Assembly (NCBI GenBank): GCA_041689775.1 | Contig: JBDNFP010000083.1 | Location: 1-26,515 of the forward strand | Origin: JBDNFP01 sp041689775 | GTDB lineage: Bacteria > Bacteroidota > Bacteroidia > Cytophagales > Spirosomataceae | Length of the DNA: 26,515 nt | Direction of reading: 5' to 3' | Part shown: piece by piece, positions 1 to 9,500 of the stretch | Position numbering within the stretch: position 1 is the stretch's first letter | Layout: the number at the start of each line of letters is the position of its first letter | The notes under the pieces: generated by a model | What the model was told of the DNA's origin: nothing | The model's input: only the letters and a program-made list of their open reading frames with translations | The model's database searches: none | Translations under genes and position numbers: made by a program

Positions 1-126
1 ATACCATTAAGGATACTTCGCAGACTGTGTTTGCGTTTCCTTTTCGGGGCCGCCCGTGCAGTCTTCAAGGATTTTTTCGATAACTTCCCATTGAGAATCA
101 GAGAATTCAGAGAAATTTATTTTCAT
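1..126 (-). pseudogene. 5' end of an IS5-like transposase, frameshifted, cut by the window edge
   Basis: Reading the minus strand from an ATG at 126 gives a 39-residue frame (stop at 9-7) beginning with NFSEFSDSQWEVIEKIL. This resembles the N-terminus of IS5/IS4-superfamily DDE transposases. After about residue 26 the familiar continuation (KRKRKHSLRSILNG) appears one base forward, in a second frame that runs off the left edge. One extra base in the run GGGCGGCCCCG would explain the shift. The family assignment rests on this N-terminal block only, because the DDE catalytic core lies outside the window. It could be a decayed copy, or a two-frame element using recoding. A shift of +1 is not the usual -1 mode of IS elements, so decay is preferred. 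Confidence 0.6.
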
Positions 127-203
127 TATCTTGGGTTTTTATCGATTACAAGGTAACTGGTTCTTACTTTAATCTAACAGTCTTCAAATTCCAAAACATA
201 CTC
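1..203 (-). mobile_element. Right-hand part of an IS5-like insertion sequence (partial)
   Basis: The transposase start at 126 and the point where SusD-like coding resumes (about 204) bracket the end of an insertion sequence. On the minus strand the end would begin GAGTATGTTTTGGAATTTG, with GAG directly next to TTAA at 204-207. A short AT-rich target such as TTAA or TTA is typical of IS5-group elements. The other terminus, the matching inverted repeat and the second target copy lie left of the window, so the exact boundary is inferred. Confidence 0.5.
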
Positions 204-287
204 TTAAGTGACCCTCGTCGTTTGGCCCCAATTCCTCAGGTAGAATTGGATGCAAACCCAAACATTACCCAAAATGCTGGGTATTAA
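204..287 (+). pseudogene. C-terminal remnant of a SusD/RagB-family lipoprotein, cut by the IS
   Basis: The plus-strand frame ending at TAA 285-287 encodes SDPRRLAPIPQVELDANPN and then ITQNAGY. The pattern PIPQ-x-ELD-x-NPN-x-x-QN-x-GY is the characteristic C-terminus of SusD/RagB proteins, where it closes the helical fold. The frame stays open further left, but there it overlaps the transposase promoter and start region and no longer looks SusD-like, so the last 27 residues are all that can be assigned. The rest of this gene, and probably its SusC partner, should lie beyond the left edge on the far side of the insertion sequence. The intact SusC/SusD pair downstream is a separate, second pair. 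Confidence 0.65.
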
Positions 288-314
288 GTTAAGGTAACTT
301 TTAAGTCAAGTTTT

Positions 315-340
315 AGGCGTTCTGACTAGTCAGAACGCCT
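315..340 (+). terminator. Perfect 26-bp palindrome, intrinsic terminator of the interrupted susD
   Basis: Two 13-base arms (AGGCGTTCTGACT and its exact complement) meet with no spacer, so the palindrome is perfect over 26 bases. It is preceded by TTTT and followed by TTTTCT, and lies 27 bases after the SusD remnant stop codon. The T runs on both sides would let it act in both directions. Confidence 0.75.
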
Positions 341-580
341 TTTCTATTGCCACTCATTTTCAATTATTTACGCAAACTAAACACAATTGTATAACCATTT
401 TAACCAAATATTATATGTCACCTAATTATTTTATTGGTATCCTTATATTGAAAAACTCTACTTAATGGCCAAACAACAGTATTTTATTCTGTGCAATCGG
501 CACAAAGTGATTGGCATGACAATTAAAAGTATTATATTAGCAACTTTATTACAATTTTACCAAAACACATCAAAAATCGT
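341..580. other. AT-rich upstream region of the susC-like gene
   Basis: This 240-base stretch holds no convincing gene. It is very AT-rich and should contain the promoter of the SusC/SusD pair. No perfect TAnnTTTG -7 element is present. The best candidate is TATATTAG near 533-540 with TTGG about 18 bases upstream, which is a weak match. No anti-sigma/ECF sigma gene pair of the kind that controls many SusC/SusD systems lies beside it in the window. Confidence 0.4.
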
Positions 581-3500
581 ATGAGGAAATTTCTAGGACT
601 TTTCCTGGTAACTCTGCTAGCGTTTGGAACGCAGGCGTTTGCCCAGGACCGAACTGTAACCGGGAAGGTTATAGCAGAAGATGGCTCGGTATTACCGGGT
701 GTAAACATTTCAATCAAAGGTACCACGCGTGGTACTTCTACTAACGGAGAAGGTGAATACTCAATCTCCGCTTCATCAACTTCAACTTTGGTATACAGCT
801 TTATCGGTTTCATGTCGGTAGAAAAAGCTGTTGGAACTCAAAGTTCGATTAACGTATCACTTCAATCTGACATCAACCAACTACAAGAAGTTGTGGTAAC
901 AGGTCTTGGAGTTACAAGAGAAAGTAAGGCAGTAGGTCACGCCCTGCAACAAATAGGCGCCGACAAACTAACCTTCTCTAAGGACGCAAACCTTGCAAAC
1001 TCGCTGGCGGGTAAAATTGCCGGTGTACAGATCCAGGGGGCCCCTTCTTCTTCATTCCGTAGCGCAAACATCCGTATTCGGGGTGTGACTGGTCTGTCGA
1101 TCTACGCTAACCCACTTTATATCGTTGACGGTACTCCAATCGATGACCTAAACGCCGTAAACATGGACAACGTTCAGACTATCACCGTATTGAAAGGTGC
1201 ATCGGCAACGGCTATCTATGGTCAGCGTGCCGCTGAGGGTGTTGTTGTAATTACATCCAAGTCATCCGTAAAAGGAAAAATCCAGGTTGACGTTAACTCG
1301 GCAACTACCCTCGATAAGGTATCCAACTTACTTGCTTACCAGAACGAGTATGGTGGAGGTTATTCACAGGATTTTTTAAAGTTTGACTACAACCCTGCTA
1401 TTCACCCCACATCATGGCAGGCATACCAAGGTCAAAATCTTCCTGACTACTCAGCCGACGAAAGCTGGGGACCGAAGATGGACGGAACTTTGTATCGTCC
1501 TTATTATAGCTGGTTCCCATCGAACCCAGCGTTTGGTAAGGAGGTACCTTTTAGTTCTCAACCAAACAACATTCGTGATTTCTTTGACACTGGTCGTACC
1601 TTCAACAACAACGTTTCGATCAGTGGTGGTAGCGACAAGGCTAACTTTCGTGCTTCTGTTACCAATATCTCACGTAATTTGATTGTCCCAAACACGGAGC
1701 AAGTTCGTAACTACATCAACTTAGGTGGCAGCTACGAAATTTCGAAAAAGCTTACATTCTCTACCAACATCAACATAGTAAACGAAAAGCAAAAAGGCCG
1801 TCCCTTGGAAGGATACGGTCAAGGTCTGACTGGTAGCTTCAATCAGTGGTTCCAACGTCAGGTTGATATGAATATCCTGCGTGACTACAAGAATCCAGAT
1901 GGATCATACAACTCATGGAACATCAAAAGCCCCGACGATACCAAACCATTGTACTGGGACAACCCTTTTACTGATGCCTATGAAAATATTTTCAACAGTG
2001 CACAAGATCGCACTTTTGGTGATATCAGCTTGGCGTACAAAGTTGCACCCGGTTTCAAACTGCAAGGCTGGATTCGTGACAATGTTATAAACAGCCGTTA
2101 TGACTTCCGGATTGCATCGGGTACTTTGAATCAGGATGGATTCTTCACTGGTTTTAACAAAAAACGTGAGCGTAACTACGAATTCTTAGGTACGTACAAC
2201 AAAACTTTTGGTGAGATTAGCTTTGATGCCAACCTAGGGGCAAACATTCGTCGTAACACGATCGAGTACTCGAATTTAAGCACCAACGGTGGTTTGAGCA
2301 TTCCTGACTTCTACAACATCGCTGCTTCAAAGGATCGTCCTAATACTGCAAACTATTTCTCGGAAAGAGAGGTACGTTCGGTATACGCAACGGTATCTTT
2401 GGGTTATAAAGGCTTTTTATACCTTGACGGATCAGCCCGTAATGACTGGTCATCTACTCTTCCGGCCTCTAACAACTCATACCTGTACCCATCCGTGTCG
2501 GGTAGCTTTGTATTTAGCGAATTCATGAAAGGTCAAAGTATTCTTTCGTTCGGTAAGATTAAGGCAGGTTGGGCGAAAGTGGGTAGCGATACCGATCCTT
2601 ATCAGATCTTCAATACTTTCTCAGTGGGTAACCCTTACGGATCATTACCGACTCAGAACCTTCCTGGTCGTTTGCCAAATGCTAACCTCCTACCAACGCT
2701 CTCTACTTCTTATGACTTAGGTGCTGAAGTTAGGTTCTTTGACAACCGTATTGGCTTGGACTTTTCCGTTTACAAGCGTGATAACACCAACCAAATTCTT
2801 CCTTTGAGCGTAGCCGCTACCAGTGGGTATACTCAAGCGATGGTTAACGCTGGTAAAATCACCAACAAAGGAGTTGAATTAGCTGCATCGTTTATCCCCG
2901 TTAGAAGTAATGACTTCAACTGGAGCATCAATGTAAACCTTGCCAGAGCACGTACCGAGGTAGTAGAACTAGCCGATGGCTTGGACAACTACCAACTACC
3001 AAATAATCGTGTGTATTCCGCTGGAGCTAATACTTCTGGTTCAAGTACCGCCTTTGGTCCTACTGTAAATGCCAGAGTGGGTGAGCCTTTCGGTACACTA
3101 ATCGGCCGTGCTTTCCGTCGGGACGACAATGGCAACCGCCTCGTTGGTGCCAATGGTGCCTTTTTGTTTGACAACAACGTAAATCTTGGTTCATTCCTAC
3201 CCGACTGGTCAGGTGGCGTAATCAACACCATGACGTACAAGGACTTTACTTTGAACTTCAGCATTGACTTTCAGCAAGGTGGAAAAATCTACTCTGTATC
3301 ACAGATGTTCAATGCTTACTCTGGACTAGGAATTGCAACAGTTGGACTTAATGACAAAGGTAACCCGCAGCGTAGTCCGGTTGCTGATGGTGGTGGTATA
3401 CGTGCTGACGGTGTATTGGCCGACGGTAGTGTAAACCAAAACTATGTTGAAGCCATTGATTACCACAAGTCTCTGTTCCGTTTGGCTGAGAACTGGTTAT

Positions 3501-3736
3501 ATGATGCTAGCTACGCGAAGCTTCGTGAGTTAAGCCTTGGCTACAACCTACCTTCTGACATTTTGAAGAAGGCTGGTATTCGTTCGGTATACGTGGCGGT
3601 AGTTGGTCGTAACTTGTGGAGAATTAGCCAGCCTGTTCAGGGTCTTGACCCATCCGAAATTGAAAGTGTATGGTCAGAAGGTGGGCAGCTACCTGGTACT
3701 ACTACATTCGGTGTGAACGTAAAGCTTGGCTTCTAA
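581..3736 (+). CDS. SusC/RagA-family TonB-linked outer membrane transporter
   Basis: This 1051-residue protein is a full-length SusC-type beta-barrel that imports oligomeric nutrients across the outer membrane using TonB energy, with a SusD lid. A Sec signal peptide (residues 1-21, ending AFA before QD) leads into a carboxypeptidase-regulatory-like domain (about 24-95). A TonB-box-like stretch LQEVVVTGLG (101-110) follows, then the plug with the PLYIVDG and LKGASATAIYGQRAAEGVVVI motifs typical of SusC. The C-terminus ends in aromatic beta strands (VNVKLGF). There is no STN secretin-like extension at the N-terminus, so signalling to an anti-sigma factor is unlikely. The partner SusD gene starts 31 bases downstream. 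The substrate cannot be read from the sequence. Confidence 0.97.
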   Translation: MRKFLGLFLVTLLAFGTQAFAQDRTVTGKVIAEDGSVLPGVNISIKGTTRGTSTNGEGEYSISASSTSTLVYSFIGFMSVEKAVGTQSSINVSLQSDINQLQEVVVTGLGVTRESKAVGHALQQIGADKLTFSKDANLANSLAGKIAGVQIQGAPSSSFRSANIRIRGVTGLSIYANPLYIVDGTPIDDLNAVNMDNVQTITVLKGASATAIYGQRAAEGVVVITSKSSVKGKIQVDVNSATTLDKVSNLLAYQNEYGGGYSQDFLKFDYNPAIHPTSWQAYQGQNLPDYSADESWGPKMDGTLYRPYYSWFPSNPAFGKEVPFSSQPNNIRDFFDTGRTFNNNVSISGGSDKANFRASVTNISRNLIVPNTEQVRNYINLGGSYEISKKLTFSTNINIVNEKQKGRPLEGYGQGLTGSFNQWFQRQVDMNILRDYKNPDGSYNSWNIKSPDDTKPLYWDNPFTDAYENIFNSAQDRTFGDISLAYKVAPGFKLQGWIRDNVINSRYDFRIASGTLNQDGFFTGFNKKRERNYEFLGTYNKTFGEISFDANLGANIRRNTIEYSNLSTNGGLSIPDFYNIAASKDRPNTANYFSEREVRSVYATVSLGYKGFLYLDGSARNDWSSTLPASNNSYLYPSVSGSFVFSEFMKGQSILSFGKIKAGWAKVGSDTDPYQIFNTFSVGNPYGSLPTQNLPGRLPNANLLPTLSTSYDLGAEVRFFDNRIGLDFSVYKRDNTNQILPLSVAATSGYTQAMVNAGKITNKGVELAASFIPVRSNDFNWSINVNLARARTEVVELADGLDNYQLPNNRVYSAGANTSGSSTAFGPTVNARVGEPFGTLIGRAFRRDDNGNRLVGANGAFLFDNNVNLGSFLPDWSGGVINTMTYKDFTLNFSIDFQQGGKIYSVSQMFNAYSGLGIATVGLNDKGNPQRSPVADGGGIRADGVLADGSVNQNYVEAIDYHKSLFRLAENWLYDASYAKLRELSLGYNLPSDILKKAGIRSVYVAVVGRNLWRISQPVQGLDPSEIESVWSEGGQLPGTTTFGVNVKLGF

Positions 3737-3767
3737 AAATATATTTCACGAAAGAAAAAAATTGTAT

Positions 3768-5204
3768 ATGAAAAAGAATTTTAAAATATCATTGTTTGCG
3801 GCCCTGATGGCCACCGCAATCGTATCCTGTAACCCAAGCGATTTTGGGGACATGAACGTAGATCCTAATAACCCATCTATTCCGGTTACGTCTAATTTAT
3901 TTACAACGGCAGTAAGGGGAATCATCGGGCCTGTTTCGGATATAGATCCTACGCTCTATTCACAGCAAATATCCGAGAAATTTTACACGGAAAGCTCTCG
4001 GTATGGTACTCAGGAATTTAGTTTTAACGGGTTTTATTCAAGTTCGTTGATTAATATTCAGCAAATTATAAGCCTCAATACGGATGAGGCTACCAAAGGA
4101 GTTGCGGCACAGAATGGTGCTAACAACAACCAAATTGCTGCTGCGCGCATTTTAAAGGCCTATATGTTCTGGCACATTACTGACCGGTGGGGAGATATTC
4201 CTTACACTCAGGCATTGGAAGGAAGAGAGAACTTTAAGCCTGCATACGACAAGCAAGAAGCTATCTACACTAGCCTATTCACTGAACTCAAAGAGGCATC
4301 TGCTCAAATTACTGCGGGTACCATCAAAGGTGATCAGCTATTGGATGGTAACATGGATTCATGGAAGCGTTTCGCTAACTCGATGCGCCTCGTAATGGCA
4401 CTTCGTCTGTCAAAGGCTAATCCTGAAAAAGGTAAAACTGAGTTCGCCAGTGCTTTTGCAGATGGCATAATTTCAAGCAACGCCCAGAACGTAAAGTATC
4501 AATTCCTGGCCGATGAAAACAACGATAGCCCTTGGGAAGATCGTTTCCAAACTCGCCTTGACTTCTGCGTAAGCAAGAAGATGGTAGATTTTCTTGCTGG
4601 ATACAGCGATCCACGTTTACCTGTATTCGCTGACAAGGCAGTACTTTCTCAGTCATACGTTGGTATGCCTTACGGATTAGAGCAAGGTGCAGCGGGTGCT
4701 ATTCCTAACGGACAAGTTTCGTTCCTGGGCATAGCAATGCGTTCGCAAACTTCACCTGGCTACGTCATGACGTACGCTCAGATGCAGTTCTCGCTGGCCG
4801 AAGGTGCACTTCGTGGCTGGATTACGGGTGACGCAGCAACGTACTACAACAAAGGTATCGAAGCTTCCTTCGGTCAGTATGGTGTTTACTCTGCCGCTGG
4901 TCATGCAGCCTATATTGCACAGCCCGGCGTGGTATATGCCCCGGCAAAAGGTTTGGAGCAAATTATTACTCAGAAGTGGGTAGCTCAGTTCCTAAATGGT
5001 TATGAGGCGTGGGCTGATTGGCGTCGTACAGGTTTTCCAACCTTGTCTCCTCCTGCTTCCACTATTTCACCAAGCGGTTTGATTCCACGTCGTCAGGGGT
5101 ATCCTACCACGGAGCGTGACTTAAACGGTGTAAATTATGAAACTGCCCTACAATCAATGGGTGGTAAGGATGACCTAGATGGTAAAGTATGGTGGGACAA
5201 ATAA
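3768..5204 (+). CDS. SusD/RagB-family nutrient-binding outer membrane lipoprotein
   Basis: The ATG at 3768 was chosen because it starts a lipoprotein signal (MKKNFKISLFAALMATAIVSC, lipidated Cys21). The longer frame from 3726 overlaps susC and adds only a hydrophilic tail. The 478-residue product matches the SusD-like_2 branch: an N-terminal FGDMNVDPNNPS block, tetratricopeptide-like helices (AARILKAYMFWHITDRWGDIPYT) and the terminal YPTTERDLNGVNY...KVWWDK signature. It should sit on the cell surface as the lid of the SusC barrel and capture substrate. Spacing and orientation indicate co-transcription with susC, and a strong terminator follows. This branch occurs in both glycan and peptide systems, so the ligand is open. 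Confidence 0.95.
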   Translation: MKKNFKISLFAALMATAIVSCNPSDFGDMNVDPNNPSIPVTSNLFTTAVRGIIGPVSDIDPTLYSQQISEKFYTESSRYGTQEFSFNGFYSSSLINIQQIISLNTDEATKGVAAQNGANNNQIAAARILKAYMFWHITDRWGDIPYTQALEGRENFKPAYDKQEAIYTSLFTELKEASAQITAGTIKGDQLLDGNMDSWKRFANSMRLVMALRLSKANPEKGKTEFASAFADGIISSNAQNVKYQFLADENNDSPWEDRFQTRLDFCVSKKMVDFLAGYSDPRLPVFADKAVLSQSYVGMPYGLEQGAAGAIPNGQVSFLGIAMRSQTSPGYVMTYAQMQFSLAEGALRGWITGDAATYYNKGIEASFGQYGVYSAAGHAAYIAQPGVVYAPAKGLEQIITQKWVAQFLNGYEAWADWRRTGFPTLSPPASTISPSGLIPRRQGYPTTERDLNGVNYETALQSMGGKDDLDGKVWWDK

Positions 5205-5233
5205 GTCACCCATTACCAAGTAAATAATACTTG

Positions 5234-5270
5234 AAAAAGTTACCCGAAAAATTCGGGTAACTTTTTTTTT
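5234..5270 (+). terminator. Intrinsic terminator of the susC/susD operon
   Basis: The left arm AAAAAGTTACCCGAA pairs with TTCGGGTAACTTTTT across a three-base loop. A T run continues to 5270. It starts 30 bases after the susD stop and separates the uptake pair from the efflux genes. Confidence 0.85.
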
Positions 5271-5374
5271 GAATCAATGATTATTTTTGTGCCAAATAAA
5301 ACTTCTAGTCTAATGCGGTTGTTCCTTTTGCGGGACGCCCCTACCTTCTTATTATACGTTTCTTTAACATCTAC

Positions 5375-6466
5375 ATGAATACAATTACCAAACGCCTGCT
5401 TACCGCCCTTATCTTGCTTGTGATTACGGGCCTGTTTTTTTACCCCCGATTAAAAGAATATTTCGACACTAGTAAAGAAACGAAAATTGCCGGCGCAGTC
5501 GCCCCACAAAAGCCCGGAGGAGGGAAAACCATTGTTTCTGTAATGGTCATCTCGCCATCCTCTCTCGATGACATTGTAAAAACGACCGGGACAGTTCTGG
5601 CAAACGAAGAAGTGGATATAAGAAGTGAAGTTTCCGGCAAAATAACCCATATCTATTTCAAGGAGGGGCAATATGTGCAGAAAGGAATGACTTTACTTAC
5701 AATCAATGATGATGATCTGCAGGCACAACAAAAAAAATTAGAATATAGTAAAAAGTTAGCCGAGGAAAACGAGTTCCGGCAAAGAAGGCTACTCGAAAAA
5801 GAGGCCATTAGTCAGCGTGAATATGATGTCAGCCTTACCTCGGTAAAAACTATCGAAGCAGATATTGAAAACATCGAAGCTCAGCTAGCTAAGACTACCC
5901 TGAAAGCGCCATTCGGCGGGCGGCTAGGCCTTCGCTACGTAAGTGAAGGTAGTTACCTGACTCCGGCTACCCGAATCAGTAGTCTAACCAATACAAACCC
6001 TGCCAAAGTGGAGTTTTCGATACCGGCTAAATATTCCGATAAAATTAAAACCGGCAGTATTATTGAATACGTAACCGAAAGCTCTGACGTTAAACATACC
6101 GGACGAGTGTACGCCATTGATCCTAAGATTGATCCCCAAACCAGAACCTTACAAATGAGGGCAACTAGCCCTAATGCAAACAGCGACTTGATCCCCGGAG
6201 CATTTGCCCGTATAGAATTGATTATTGGTTCAAAGAAAACCGCCATTACCGTACCAAATGAAGCCGTAATTCCGGAAATGAATGGTCATAAAGTGTACTT
6301 AGTTAAGAATGGCAAAGCGGTAACCCGCCTCGTTGACGTGGGGAATCGTGGTGCCTCCGATATGGAAATTTTGAAAGGCTTGGCCGCACATGATACCCTC
6401 ATCATTTCCGGAATTTTACAGATTAAACCTGATGCTATTGTAGATATCAGAGAAATAAGGGATTAA
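5375..6466 (+). CDS. RND efflux periplasmic adaptor (membrane fusion protein)
   Basis: This 363-residue adaptor would link an inner-membrane RND pump to an outer-membrane channel. An N-terminal membrane anchor (about residues 8-24) is followed by a barrel-sandwich/lipoyl half (TTGTVLANEEVDIRSEVSG, then IYFKEGQYVQKGMTLLTI). A short alpha-hairpin comes next (about 115-165, QAQQKKLEYSKKLAEENEFR onward), then the returning lipoyl half (LKAPFGGRLGLRYVSEGSYL). The beta-barrel and membrane-proximal domains complete it (IDPKIDPQTRTLQMRA...LIPGAFARIEL). It uses a transmembrane anchor and has no lipobox cysteine. The pump gene follows after 74 bases in the same direction, so both are probably one transcript. 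A weak promoter candidate (TTTG 5327-5330, TACGTTTC 5355-5362, spacer longer than usual) lies just upstream. Confidence 0.95.
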   Translation: MNTITKRLLTALILLVITGLFFYPRLKEYFDTSKETKIAGAVAPQKPGGGKTIVSVMVISPSSLDDIVKTTGTVLANEEVDIRSEVSGKITHIYFKEGQYVQKGMTLLTINDDDLQAQQKKLEYSKKLAEENEFRQRRLLEKEAISQREYDVSLTSVKTIEADIENIEAQLAKTTLKAPFGGRLGLRYVSEGSYLTPATRISSLTNTNPAKVEFSIPAKYSDKIKTGSIIEYVTESSDVKHTGRVYAIDPKIDPQTRTLQMRATSPNANSDLIPGAFARIELIIGSKKTAITVPNEAVIPEMNGHKVYLVKNGKAVTRLVDVGNRGASDMEILKGLAAHDTLIISGILQIKPDAIVDIREIRD

Positions 6467-6540
6467 CCCGTTTGAAACGTCTTGTAAACAATTAAGTCTT
6501 TCAGTTAATAGAACTACGATACAATTATTAAAATCAACAC

Positions 6541-9500
6541 ATGGCAAGTTTATCAGACATAAGCATTAAGAGGCCGGTACTCGCTATTGTGATGTCATTA
6601 GTCATCATATTATTTGGAGTAATTGGCTTCCTCTACCTGGGGGTTAGGGAGTTCCCTAGTGTCGACCCTCCGGTGGTTACTGTTAGTACTTCCTATACAG
6701 GAGCCAATGCCGAAATTATTGAATCTCAGATCACCGAGCCATTGGAAGAATCTATCAATGGTATTGCTGGTATCCGAACCCTTTCCTCATCCAGTCGTGA
6801 CGGAAGAAGTAGCATAACCGTAGAGTTTAATCTCGGGGTTGATATGGAAGCCGCCGCCAACGACGTTCGTGACCGGGTTTCGGGTGCCTCAAGAAACCTG
6901 CCACCGGACGTTGACCCGCCTATTGTAGCCAAGGCAGACGCCGATTCTTCGCCCATTTGGTTTATAAATGTTCAAAGTAATTCACGCTCTCTTCTTAATC
7001 TGAATGATATCGTTACCAGACAATTTAAGGAGAAATTTCAGACCATCGCCGGAGTAAGTAGTGTGCAAATCTGGGGCGAGAAAAAATACTCCATGCGCTT
7101 ACGAATTGATCCGGCAAAAATGGCGGCGTATCGCCTGACTGCTGTCGATATTTCTTCTGCGTTAGCCCGCCAGAATGTAGAGCTGCCTTCCGGCAGTATT
7201 GAAGGCCAGAACATGGAGCTCACCGTAAGAACTCTGGGGCGTTTACGGACCGTCGAAGACTTTGATAATATGATTATCAAGGAAGAGTCAAACCGGATCG
7301 TTCGCTTCAAAGATGTTGGCTTTGCCGAACTTGCCCCGGAAAACGAGCGTACGCTACTCAAACGCGACGCAGTACCGATGGTAGCCGTTGCGGTCATTCC
7401 GCAGCCGGGAGCAAACCATATTGCCATCGTATCGGCTCTCGAAGATCGCCTCGAAAAGATCAAGGTTGACTTACCTCCTGATGTTAAGGTAGAACTAGGA
7501 ACAGACTACACAAAATTCGTAAAAGCTTCTATCGCTGAGGTGGAGGAAACTATTATTATTGCCTTTATTCTGGTGGCCCTTATCATCTTTATATTCTTAC
7601 GCGACTGGCGCTCAACTCTTATTCCTTTAACGGCTATTCCGATCTCATTGATTGGTACATTTTTCATCATGTACCTTTTCGGATTTTCCATCAACGTACT
7701 AACCCTTTTGGGTATCGTACTAGCAATCGGTTTGGTGGTAGACGACGCAATTGTGGTGCTGGAAAACATTTACGCCAAGGTAGAAGAAGGAATGTCGCCG
7801 GTGCAAGCCGCTTACGCCGGAGCAAGGGAAATCTACTTTGCGGTTATTTCTACTACGGTCACGCTAGCCGCGGTATTCTTGCCCGTAATTTTTCTGGAAG
7901 GAGTAACGGGGCGTTTGTTCCGCGAATTTGGAATCGTGGTAGCGGGCTCGGTTATTATTTCTGCTTTTGTATCGCTGACCCTCACCCCGATGCTCAGCTC
8001 ACGTATTTTGAAGACCCGGCAACGTCAACCTTGGCTCTACCGGAAAACTGAGCCATTTTTTAAATGGCTGACCGATGGGTACGAAGCTTCCCTACAAACA
8101 TTCATGCGTTTCCGCTGGGTAACGTGGGTACTGATGGTGGCTTTCGTTGGAATTAGCTACTACTTAATGACCGAAAACCGGATCCCTTCCGAATTAGCAC
8201 CGCTCGAAGATCGAAGTAATTTCCGGGTGAGCAGTACCGCTCAGGAAGGCGCTACTTTTGAGTACATGCAAAAGTACATGGATGAAGTTGGGCAATTTAT
8301 CTACAACGAACTCGATTCTACTGAGCGAGACGGGGTTGTGACCATTACTTCCCCAGGTTTTGGTTCTGCCTCTACCAACTCAGGTTTTACCCGGATCGTA
8401 CTAACTGAACCTAGCAACAGGAAAAGGTCACAACAGGAAATCGTAGATGACCTTACTCCAAAACTTAAAAAGTTTTCGGGCGCTCGTTCAATTTTCTCCC
8501 AGGATCAGACCATCAACGCCGGTCGCTCACGGGGCCAACCTATCCAATACGTCATTCAGGCGCCTAATTTTGAAAAGCTGAAAGAATACCTTCCCAAAGT
8601 ACTCGAAATGGCGCAGGCTAACCCTAAACTCGAAGGCGTGGATGCTAACCTGAAATTTACGAAACCCGAAATTCGGGTAGAGATTGACCGTGAAAAGGCA
8701 CAGAGCCTCGGGGTATCGATTCAGGATGTGGGCCAGACACTCCAACTAGGGCTAAGTGGTCGTCGGTTTGGCTATTTTATTCAGGATGGTAAACAATACC
8801 AAGTGATTGGTCAGATTGATCGTTCCGACCGGAATGACCTGCTGGACCTAAGATCTTTATACGTAAAAAATAAAAATGGTGAATTGGTGCAGCTTGACAA
8901 CCTAGTGAAACTCACCGAGCAAAGCTCTCCACCTCAGCTGCTCCGCTTCAATCGGTATATTTCGGCAACGGTATCTGCCAATATGGCCAAAGGCGTCACG
9001 TTAGGGGAAGGTATTAACGAAATGGAAAAAATTGGTAATGAGGTATTAGACGATACCTTCTCTAAATCGCTGGACGGAAATTCACGTGAGTTTAAGGAAA
9101 GCTCCAATAGCCTTTTGTTTGCCTTCTTGCTTTCATTAGTATTGATCTTCCTGATTCTAGCAGCACAGTTTGAAAGCTTCGTTGATCCTATTATCATTCT
9201 TCTTACGGTACCTCTCGCAGTCTGTGGAGCATTAATATCACTCTGGGATTTCGGACAAACCATGAATATTTTCAGTCAGATCGGTATCATCGTATTGGTA
9301 GGTCTGGTGACTAAAAACGGGATTTTGATCGTGGAATTTGCAAACCAACGCAAAGAAGAAGGAGTACCGAAGTATCAAGCGGCCATCGAGGCGGCAGTAT
9401 CCCGTTTCCGCCCTATTTTGATGACCAGTCTATGTACTATTCTGGGTATTCTCCCGATTGCATTGGCCTTAGGAGCAGGTTCCGAAAGCCGGGTTTCTAT

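Noticed and set aside
500..545. Sigma-54 (-24/-12) promoter before the SusC gene (TTGGCATGACAATTAAA)
   Set aside because: The -24-like GG is present, but no GC stands ten bases downstream, so the spacing and -12 element fail.
3726..3767. Upstream start of the SusD gene overlapping susC
   Set aside because: It would put 14 hydrophilic residues before a lipoprotein signal peptide; the ATG at 3768 begins the signal directly.
7038..7463. 141-codon open frame on the minus strand inside the RND pump
   Set aside because: A shadow of the pump coding sequence; the product is Ser/Arg-rich without any motif.
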